Source of the DNA: an uncultured Candidatus Saccharibacteria bacterium
Lineage (GTDB): Bacteria > Patescibacteria > Saccharimonadia > Saccharimonadales > UBA4665
DNA: 7,585 nucleotides
Direction of reading: 5' to 3'
Assembly: GCA_903925195.1 (NCBI GenBank)
Contig: CAIYEO010000103.1
Location: 1-7,585, forward strand
This document shows positions 1 to 4,338 of this stretch, piece by piece. Positions within the stretch are counted from its first letter, which is position 1. Every line of letters starts with the position of its first letter. The notes under the pieces were generated by a model. That model saw nothing but the letters and a program-made list of their open reading frames with translations, searched no databases and was not told the origin of the DNA. The position numbers were made by a program, and so were the translations under genes.

Positions 1-2
1 CT

Positions 3-41
3 AACGATAATGCACCTCTAGCTGTGGCACTCGCTGCCTGA
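3..41 (+). CDS. Possible C-terminal tail of an upstream gene (partial)
   Basis: The third plus frame is open from the left edge and ends at a TGA at 39-41, giving a tail reading NDNAPLAVALAA. The other two plus frames stop within the first 21 bases. A terminator-like hairpin follows 12 bases after the stop, which fits the end of a transcription unit. Twelve codons are too few to identify a family or to prove coding, so this is only the best reading of the left edge. The edge could equally be non-coding leader upstream of the tRNA. Confidence 0.3.
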   Translation, partial: NDNAPLAVALAA

Positions 42-53
42 GCATGAGTTTTC

Positions 54-95
54 GGTGGGTTTGACTTGGAAACAGAATAAACCCACCACCTTTTT
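54..95 (+). terminator. Terminator-like hairpin upstream of the tRNA
   Basis: A perfect 9-bp inverted repeat (GGTGGGTTT at 54-62, AAACCCACC at 79-87) encloses a 16-nt loop and is followed by ACC and five Ts (91-95). The stem is GC-rich on its outer side. The loop is long and the T-run starts three bases after the stem, so it is weaker than the terminators at 752 and 4312. An alternative 5-bp register (54-58 with 86-90) would sit flush with the T-run. The T-run directly abuts the tRNA 5' end, so the hairpin could instead help tRNA 5' processing. Confidence 0.45.
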
Positions 96-172
96 GGTTC
101 CTTAGCTCAGCAGGATAGAGCAACGGATTTCTACTCCGTGGGTCGAGGGTTCGAATCCTTCAGGAACCGCCA
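96..172 (+). tRNA. tRNA-Arg (anticodon UCU)
   Basis: A complete cloverleaf can be drawn. The acceptor stem is GGTTCCT (96-102) with AGGAACC (162-168), and the D stem is GCTC/GAGC (105-108, 118-121). The anticodon stem is ACGGA/TCCGT (123-127, 135-139) around loop TTTCTAC, so the anticodon is TCT at 130-132. The T stem is GAGGG/CCTTC (145-149, 157-161) around TTCGAAT. The discriminator is G169 and CCA is encoded at 170-172. The tRNA decodes AGA (and AGG by wobble). AGA is frequent in the phage's own gp33, glycosyltransferase, gp59 and large minus-strand genes, so it probably supplements a host poor in this tRNA. It lies 36 bp upstream of the barrel gene with no clear promoter between, so the two may share a transcript. 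Confidence 0.95.
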
Positions 173-208
173 TATTATGTAAGTTAAAACAACCGAAAGG
201 AAACTATT

Positions 209-745
209 ATGAAGCGTACAATCACTACTCTTGCTATTCTCGCTGTTGCAGCTACGTCAGCTGTTGCAGCAGATCTACCTAGCAAGATCACACCATTTGC
301 ACCAGCACCAGTATTTACTCAGTCAAACTACTATGTTGGCGTAAACGTTGGTGCAGATAATGCCACCAAGCAGGTTTATTCAGGTGGTATTACTGCAGGT
401 GTAAACGTCCTTCCATATCTTGCAGTTGAAGCTGCTTACGATTTTGGATACGCAAAGAATAGCGTTAAGGGTAAGTTTGAAAAGTCAAATGAATTTTCCC
501 TTAATGTGATCCCACAGTACAAGATCTCTGGCACTGATTTTACTGCCTATGGTCTTGGTGGTGTAGGTTATAAGTATGATGACCTTGCCAAGAACATTGC
601 GTTCTACAACGTTGGTGGTGGCCTCAAGTATGAGTTTGCCAAGAATATTGAACTTGATGCTCGCTATCGTTATTCAGACGCTATCGAAAAGAAGAACAAG
701 GGTGCTGACAATCGTGTTACTCTTGGTGTAAATTACAAGTTCTGA
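209..745 (+). CDS. Outer-membrane beta-barrel protein (Omp25/opacity-porin-like)
   Basis: This 178-residue protein is predicted to be exported and inserted in the host outer membrane. Residues 1-21 form a Sec signal peptide (MKRTITT, then a hydrophobic core) with a cleavage site near AVAA|DLP. The mature part alternates short amphipathic strands such as NYYVGVNVGA, AYGLGGVGYKY and ELDARYRYSD, and ends in VTLGVNYKF. The C-terminal Phe is the usual BAM beta-signal. Length and strand pattern fit an 8-stranded barrel of the OmpA/Omp25 class, and the DLPSK N-terminus resembles alphaproteobacterial family members. AAAGGA at 196-201 lies 7 nt before the ATG, supporting the start. All four arginines use CGT or CGC, as in gp32, which suggests high expression. 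A barrel is not a core T4-type gene. It may be a host-derived accessory gene acting in receptor masking, superinfection exclusion or envelope remodelling; that role is inference. Confidence 0.85.
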   Translation: MKRTITTLAILAVAATSAVAADLPSKITPFAPAPVFTQSNYYVGVNVGADNATKQVYSGGITAGVNVLPYLAVEAAYDFGYAKNSVKGKFEKSNEFSLNVIPQYKISGTDFTAYGLGGVGYKYDDLAKNIAFYNVGGGLKYEFAKNIELDARYRYSDAIEKKNKGADNRVTLGVNYKF

Positions 746-751
746 TTTTAT

Positions 752-780
752 AAATGGCTGGGTAATACCAGCCATTTTTT
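752..780 (+). terminator. Rho-independent terminator after the barrel gene
   Basis: AATGGCTGG (753-761) pairs perfectly with CCAGCCATT (768-776) around a 6-nt GTAATA loop, and the stem runs into six Ts (775-780). It begins 6 bases after the barrel stop codon and should end the tRNA-barrel transcript. The next gene starts only 12 bases further on, so 792-992 and gp33 must rely on read-through or on a promoter not recognised here. Confidence 0.9.
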
Positions 781-791
781 CTGAGGTAATT

Positions 792-992
792 ATGATCAAA
801 CGTGACATTAAGATTGGTACTATTTTTGTTTTGTTGTCTTTGTTTCCTATCGCAATGGCATCGAGAATTTTAGAATTTGATAATTATAAAATATGGGGAT
901 CGTTCCTATGTTTTATTATTTGGGATCGACTCAATGCTTATGGTTGGGTAAAGATCGTGGGAGATGAAAATGATAGCAATAACAAACCATAA
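792..992 (+). CDS. Small hypothetical membrane protein
   Basis: This 66-residue protein is of unrecognised family. A TGAGGT Shine-Dalgarno sequence at 782-787 lies 4-5 nt before the ATG and makes the start credible. Two hydrophobic stretches are visible: residues about 8-24 (IGTIFVLLSLFPIAMAS) and about 36-48 (GSFLCFIIWDRL). The N-terminus is basic (MIKRDIK) and the tail is polar (GDENDSNNKP), consistent with a two-helix or single-helix inner-membrane peptide. Its 3' end overlaps the beginning of gp33 by 23-29 bp, so the two are probably translated from one mRNA. No catalytic motif is visible and no function is assigned. Confidence 0.65.
   Translation: MIKRDIKIGTIFVLLSLFPIAMASRILEFDNYKIWGSFLCFIIWDRLNAYGWVKIVGDENDSNNKP
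959..963 (+). promoter_or_regulatory. Ribosome binding site that decides the gp33 start
   Basis: GGGAG at 959-963 touches the ATG at 964 but lies 6 nt before the in-frame ATG at 970. Spacing therefore favours 970 as the real start, two codons inside the longest frame. Confidence 0.6.
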
Positions 993-1194
993 TTTTATTG
1001 AAGATATAGAAAATCTATGTCGTACTAGAAATATGGATTACATCGATGCAGTAATCCATTGGTGCGACAAGAATAAACTTGAAGTCGAATACGCAGCTTC
1101 TTTGATTAAGAAAGATATCGCCATCAAAGAAAAAATTCAAGTCGAAGCTGAAAATTTAAATATTATAAAGCGTGGCGCAAGACTTCCAATATGA
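970..1194 (+). CDS. 33: gp33-like late promoter transcription coactivator
   Basis: In T4, gp33 bridges host RNA polymerase (beta-flap) and the gp45 sliding clamp so that late promoters are activated by DNA replication. The 74-residue product has the gp33 core: an N-terminal FIEDIENLC helix, then MDYIDAVIHWCDKNKLEVE aligning with T4 'MSYLEATTAFLEENSIPE', then an ASLIKK...IKEKIQVEAE segment matching 'AKFIPSGIIEKIQSEA'. The alignment is from memory, not a search. It is shorter than T4 gp33 (112 residues), lacking the N-terminal extension. It ends in ARLPI rather than the T4 hydrophobic LDFLL clamp-binding tail. Position upstream of gp59 and gp32 matches T4 order. The longest frame begins at 964, but ribosome-site spacing favours 970. 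Its stop overlaps the next gene's start (ATGA, 1191-1194). Confidence 0.75.
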   Translation: MIAITNHNFIEDIENLCRTRNMDYIDAVIHWCDKNKLEVEYAASLIKKDIAIKEKIQVEAENLNIIKRGARLPI

Positions 1195-2429
1195 AAACAT
1201 ACATCCTTTATATTGATCAAGAAAAGTCGAAAGCATATGCTAACGATTGTTTAAATAGCTATCTTCAAACTGGCATGGATCCAGAAAAGCTAGTTATGTT
1301 CCAGGGATTTTATGGGCTAGTTAACTCTCAGCTGTCAGAACTTACTGGCTATGAGATCAAAACAGATCTTTATGCTTCTGAATATTGCTCAACTGTTGGT
1401 CACATAGCCATATGGAAATCGATCATAGAATCTAACGAGATAGGTGTTGTGCTCGAGCATGATGCTATTGTTAAGGCAGATTACAGAAGCTTGGAGCCGA
1501 AGGATGGTGAATTGGTATTCCTTGGTCCTAGAGTTTACGATCGTAACGATTATAAATTTCCTACCCAATATGCAAACGATCTAGAGATTATCGATATTAG
1601 CTATCATCATGGCGCTCATGCTTATATGATTACGCCTACGACAGCTAAGATGATGCTTGATCGAATCGAAAGCCAGAATGAAATTTTTATGCCTATCGAT
1701 GGTCTTCTAGGTTTGAAGAACATCTTCAATATGAAAATTAAGCTAGTCGATCCTGCAGTAGCTATAGCTGAAATTGGTTCTCGTGATTCATTTAATTTCG
1801 AAATCGCAGATGCAACGAATCGTCTTTATACTAGAAAATTTCTAGAAGCTGTTGGAGATCATAATAGTCTCCCAGCAATTCTTGATTTCCAATTTGGTGA
1901 AGATAAATTCAGTTTCAATATTCCATTGATCGAAAAGGCTATTGAATATGCAGGTATCAATTATCAGGACAAGTTAAATATTCTTGAAATAGGAGATGTT
2001 GGTGATGCAAGATCCACCTGCTTCTTTGTTGAAAAATTGTTAAGTCATCCTGACAGTAAACTTGAAATTATAGCTCATTTAAATGACAGCAATACTGAAA
2101 ATCATTTTATGTTTAATTTAAGTTTGTGTTCTAATTGCAATAAAACTACATCATACAAGGGTCAAACCAGAGAGTTTCTTTCGTATCTAGTTTCTTCAGA
2201 TAAAAAATATGATATAATTGATTTTAACGATTCCTCTATGGATAACGTTATGCTAGATGGTATAGTGTGTTGTCAATTACTGAAAGACAATGGTGTGATT
2301 GTGTTCAATAATTATCTATTCATGGTCGAAAATAAATATGTCATCAAATTTGTTCTGGATAAAATGAAGAAGCTTTTAAAATTGACAGCAATCGGTGATG
2401 ATCTTGCAATTGCATTTATGAAATCTTAA
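1191..2429 (+). CDS. Glycosyltransferase family 25-like protein with methyltransferase-like C-terminal domain
   Basis: This is a 412-residue two-domain protein. Residues 1-200 resemble the LPS-biosynthesis glycosyltransferase family 25. They carry YILYIDQ at the start, STVGHIAIWKSI (67-78), the acidic motif VVLEHDAIV (86-94, where families usually have LEDDA), HHGAHAYMITPTTAKMML (139-156) and MPIDGLLG (167-174). Residues about 245-412 have the layout of a class I SAM methyltransferase (Methyltransf_24 type): LNILEIGDVGDARST (262-276), KKYDIIDF (338-345) and LLKDNGVIVFNNYLF (363-377). The usual acidic residue after the second strand and the DGSH-type site are not recognisable (IAHLNDS, FNDSS), so catalysis may be lost. 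There is no Shine-Dalgarno sequence; translation is probably coupled to gp33 through ATGA. The protein would act on sugar chains in the cytoplasm, either host LPS or a virion or DNA glycan. The target is unknown. Confidence 0.72.
   Translation: MKTYILYIDQEKSKAYANDCLNSYLQTGMDPEKLVMFQGFYGLVNSQLSELTGYEIKTDLYASEYCSTVGHIAIWKSIIESNEIGVVLEHDAIVKADYRSLEPKDGELVFLGPRVYDRNDYKFPTQYANDLEIIDISYHHGAHAYMITPTTAKMMLDRIESQNEIFMPIDGLLGLKNIFNMKIKLVDPAVAIAEIGSRDSFNFEIADATNRLYTRKFLEAVGDHNSLPAILDFQFGEDKFSFNIPLIEKAIEYAGINYQDKLNILEIGDVGDARSTCFFVEKLLSHPDSKLEIIAHLNDSNTENHFMFNLSLCSNCNKTTSYKGQTREFLSYLVSSDKKYDIIDFNDSSMDNVMLDGIVCCQLLKDNGVIVFNNYLFMVENKYVIKFVLDKMKKLLKLTAIGDDLAIAFMKS
2382..2410 (+). promoter_or_regulatory. Possible sigma70-type promoter before the acidic ORF and gp59
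   Basis: A perfect TTGACA (2382-2387) is followed after exactly 17 bases by TGCAAT (2405-2410), which matches TATAAT at four of six positions. It lies inside the end of the glycosyltransferase gene and would start RNA about 27 bases before the ATG at 2444. The -10 element is weak, so this is tentative. Confidence 0.35.
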
Positions 2430-2443
2430 GCAGGAGTTAAAGG

Positions 2444-2722
2444 ATGGGGTATCGTAGCACAAGAAAGACAGCATGCGTAGAGGTTGATGTTGATTTTGAC
2501 CTCGATGACTTTGAAGAAGAAGATTTGATTGACTACCTCGAAGAAAAGGGGTATACTGTTATGAAAGGCAAGAACGAGTCGAAGTTCGAAACCTTCGAGG
2601 CTCTTGATAAACAAATATGGCAGCTGTATCTGACGTACATCTCATGCAACGGCGCTGGTCATCTGATGGATAAAGAGCTTGGTGACTTCTTCGCTGAGTA
2701 CTACAGCAAAGTCAATGTATGA
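2444..2722 (+). CDS. Small acidic hypothetical protein, coupled to gp59
   Basis: This 92-residue protein is of unrecognised family. AGGAG at 2432-2436 lies 7 nt before the ATG, a good ribosome site. Residues about 12-38 form a strongly acidic stretch (VEVDVDFDLDDFEEEDLID, then YLEEKGYTV), and a second half (residues 46-90) looks helical with aromatic positions (IWQLYLTYISC, ELGDFFAEYYSK). There is no signal peptide, membrane segment or zinc motif. Its stop overlaps the gp59 start (ATGA, 2719-2722), so the two are probably translated together and may be functionally linked. It sits where T4 has gene 33 next to gene 59, but its sequence does not resemble gp33. An acidic cytoplasmic protein at this place could be a protein-binding accessory of replication or transcription; that is only a guess. 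Confidence 0.7.
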   Translation: MGYRSTRKTACVEVDVDFDLDDFEEEDLIDYLEEKGYTVMKGKNESKFETFEALDKQIWQLYLTYISCNGAGHLMDKELGDFFAEYYSKVNV

Positions 2723-3300
2723 TGTCAGCTTTCGAATGCTACAAAGAGTATGTGGCTCTTAAGAACCACTTCACCAAACTATCATACAATTATCACAAAT
2801 ATAATGGTAAGAGCAAGCTATCTTTCGAATCATTCGATACGAGAAAAGATAAGCTATACTTCATGAAGGTCGCAAAACACTCCAATCCAAGAAACTATAT
2901 TTTATCTAATCTCGTCGAAAACCCAAAAATTTGGATAAAAGAAATTGCATTTTCTCTTTCTGCAGAGGAGGTGTATACGAATTGGTCTAAGCGCCAACAG
3001 TCGCTTATGTACCTTTTCAAAGAAGAATTGTCTAAGCTGAAAGATGATTTCGATTCGAACATCAAAGCTGAAGACCAAACTCATCCTTATGTCATCAAGC
3101 TGTACATTCGTAAAGAAATCAGTCTTGAAACATTGGTGATGCTCGTTGACTTAGTAAGATGTGCATCCTACTGGTCAAAGAAGTTCGTGTACGACCCTAC
3201 TATCGATGAAATTCTCATCAAAATGAAGAAGTATCGTCCATTCCTCGAGTATGATAAAGAAAAGGCGAGAAAGATTGTTCTTGACAAATTCGGTCAATAG
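2719..3300 (+). CDS. 59: gp59-like loader of the replicative helicase
   Basis: In T4, gp59 binds forked DNA and gp32-coated single strands and loads the gp41 helicase during origin- and recombination-dependent replication. This 193-residue product (T4: 217) begins CYKEYVALKNHF...YNYHKYNG, aligning with T4 'VYKLYLMIKQHM...YDVIKYNW'. TRKDKLYFMKVAKHS (41-55) matches 'KRRDKYFFQKLSEKY', and ILSNLVENPKIWIKEI (61-76) matches 'FISNLVANQDAWIGDI'. The C-terminal half is helical (YVIKLYIRKEISLETLVML), like T4 'YIFKLLQSNIISFETFILL'. The match is by recognition, not a search. Its position directly before gp32 is the T4 arrangement. The start has no own ribosome site and overlaps the upstream stop (ATGA); a second ATG at 2722 is equally possible. 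The gene 32 promoter -35 box lies within its last codons. Confidence 0.85.
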   Translation: MMSAFECYKEYVALKNHFTKLSYNYHKYNGKSKLSFESFDTRKDKLYFMKVAKHSNPRNYILSNLVENPKIWIKEIAFSLSAEEVYTNWSKRQQSLMYLFKEELSKLKDDFDSNIKAEDQTHPYVIKLYIRKEISLETLVMLVDLVRCASYWSKKFVYDPTIDEILIKMKKYRPFLEYDKEKARKIVLDKFGQ

Positions 3301-3309
3301 GGCTATACT
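3281..3309 (+). promoter_or_regulatory. Strong sigma70-type promoter for gene 32
   Basis: A perfect -35 box TTGACA (3281-3286) and a TATACT -10 box (3304-3309, five of six matches to TATAAT) are separated by exactly 17 bases. The element overlaps the last codons of gene 59. The predicted start, near 3316, leaves a leader of about 70 nt before gene 32. Such a promoter should be read by unmodified host RNA polymerase and give early, strong gp32 synthesis independent of the upstream operon. Confidence 0.85.
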
Positions 3310-3320
3310 AAATAATGTTG

Positions 3321-3380
3321 GAGCGTTTCTCTGATTCGCTCTTCATACAAACAATACATTAATATTAACAATACGGAGAA
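3321..3380 (+). promoter_or_regulatory. Candidate autogenous translational operator in the gene 32 leader
   Basis: GAGCG (3321-3325) and CGCTC (3337-3341) form a hairpin at the very 5' end of the predicted mRNA. Its loop segment TTCTCTG (3327-3333) can pair with CGGAGAA (3374-3380), which contains the gene 32 Shine-Dalgarno sequence GGAG (3375-3378). The pairing has six Watson-Crick pairs and one G-U. Together these give an H-type pseudoknot with a 1-nt first loop and a 32-nt A/T-rich connecting loop (3342-3373). In T4, gp32 represses its own mRNA by nucleating on a leader pseudoknot and spreading along unstructured RNA; this leader has comparable parts. The fold is inferred by eye. Confidence 0.45.
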
Positions 3381-3385
3381 TACAA

Positions 3386-4306
3386 ATGGTAGATTTTTCT
3401 AAGCTTAAAGCTATGTCTGGTAAGAAGTCACTCGAGTCCCTTACCGCCGAACTCACAAAGCTCTCGGGCAATCAGTTCGATAATTCCAAGGATGATCGTC
3501 TTTGGTATCCAAACGTTGATAAGGCTGGCAATGGCTATGCTGTTATCCGTTTCCTTCCTGCACCTGGTGAAGAGGATGTTCCTTTCGTACGCATGTTTAA
3601 TCATGGGTTCAAGGGTACGACAGGTTCATGGCTCATTGAAAACTGTCCTACAACCATTGGTCATAAGTGCCCTGTGTGTGAACAGAATACTGAACTTTGG
3701 AACAGTGGTATCGAGTCAGATAAGAAGATTGCTTCTGAACGTAAGCGCAAGCTCTCATTCGTTAGCAATGTTTATGTAATTACTGATCAGCAAAATCCTG
3801 AGAACGAAGGCAAGGTATTCTTGTTCAAGTATGGCAAGAAGATCTTTGATAAGCTTAACGAGGCTATGAACCCTCAGTTCGCTGATGAAGATGCTATGAA
3901 TCCTTTTGATCTTTGGGCTGGTGCTAACTTCAAGCTTAAGATTCGTAACGTCGAAAGCTATCGCAACTATGATAAGTCTGAATTTGCGAAGCCTGGACCT
4001 TTGGCTGAAGATGATACTGAGATGGAGTCGATTTGGAAGAAGGCTCATTCGCTTCAAGAATTTATCGCACCTTCTAATTATAAGTCTTATGATGAGCTGA
4101 AGGGTAAGCTTATTAAGGTTCTTGGCTTGGATAATTCCACTCTCGGAATGACACCTGCTGCAGCTCGTGCTACTGCTTCTACTGCGGATAATATTCCTTG
4201 GGAGGAAACTCCTATGTTCAAGCAGAAGGCAATTGACACACCAAAGCATGTTGAAGATGAAGACGAAGATGAATCGTTAGAATTCTTCAAGAAGCTAGCT
4301 GGTTAA
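3386..4306 (+). CDS. 32: gp32-like single-stranded DNA-binding protein
   Basis: This protein coats single-stranded DNA in phage replication, recombination and repair. The 306-residue product (T4: 301) shows all three parts of the family. The N-terminal cooperativity region is basic (KKSLESLTAELTKLSGN). The OB-fold core contains NAGNGxAVIRFLP-type sequence (KAGNGYAVIRFLPAPGE, 46-62), FNHGFK (71-76) and a zinc site with ligands His73, Cys87, Cys95 and Cys98 (HKCPVC). RKRKLS (119-124) is a LAST-like basic motif, and PENEGKVFLFKYGKKIFDKL (138-157) is nearly T4-like. The acidic C-terminal arm is DEDEDES (291-297) but ends in FFKKLAG. GGAG at 3375-3378 is 7 nt from the ATG. All eight arginines are CGT or CGC, fitting very high expression. 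The gene has its own promoter and terminator. Confidence 0.97.
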   Translation: MVDFSKLKAMSGKKSLESLTAELTKLSGNQFDNSKDDRLWYPNVDKAGNGYAVIRFLPAPGEEDVPFVRMFNHGFKGTTGSWLIENCPTTIGHKCPVCEQNTELWNSGIESDKKIASERKRKLSFVSNVYVITDQQNPENEGKVFLFKYGKKIFDKLNEAMNPQFADEDAMNPFDLWAGANFKLKIRNVESYRNYDKSEFAKPGPLAEDDTEMESIWKKAHSLQEFIAPSNYKSYDELKGKLIKVLGLDNSTLGMTPAAARATASTADNIPWEETPMFKQKAIDTPKHVEDEDEDESLEFFKKLAG

Positions 4307-4311
4307 AAAAT

Positions 4312-4337
4312 AAAAGGGAGCTTCGGCTCCCTTTTTT
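4312..4337. terminator. Bidirectional Rho-independent terminator between convergent genes
   Basis: AAAAGGGAGC (4312-4321) and GCTCCCTTTT (4326-4335) flank a TTCG tetraloop closed by C-G, an exceptionally stable hairpin. Six Ts (4332-4337) follow on the plus strand. On the minus strand the A-rich sequence at 4305-4315 supplies the U-tract. It therefore serves both gene 32, ending at 4306, and the minus-strand gene whose stop begins one base beyond the T-run. Confidence 0.93.
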
Positions 4338-4338
4338 A

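Noticed and set aside
54..90. Remnant of a second tRNA ending in ACCCACCACC
   Set aside because: The paired arms are only 16 bases apart and no anticodon or T arm is present, so a simple hairpin explains the sequence.
749..756. TATAAATG, a 7/8 match to the T4 late promoter TATAAATA
   Set aside because: It overlaps the foot of the barrel terminator, and RNA started here would begin inside the hairpin. Similar A/T strings occur by chance, for example near 1550 inside a gene.
964..969. ATG at 964 as the gp33 start
   Set aside because: The GGGAG ribosome site touches this ATG with no spacing, while the in-frame ATG at 970 has a normal 6-nt gap. The difference is only two codons.
2444..2722. Acidic 92-residue protein as gp33 by position
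   Set aside because: Its sequence does not show the gp33 helices, whereas the product at 970-1194 does.
3307..3314. ACTAAATA overlapping the gene 32 -10 box as a late promoter
   Set aside because: It matches TATAAATA at only six of eight positions and is explained by the sigma70 element. Dual use is possible but not supported.
3755..4290. Minus-strand open frames opposite gene 32
   Set aside because: They lie wholly antisense to a clear gp32 gene, show Ser-rich shadow composition and have no ribosome site.
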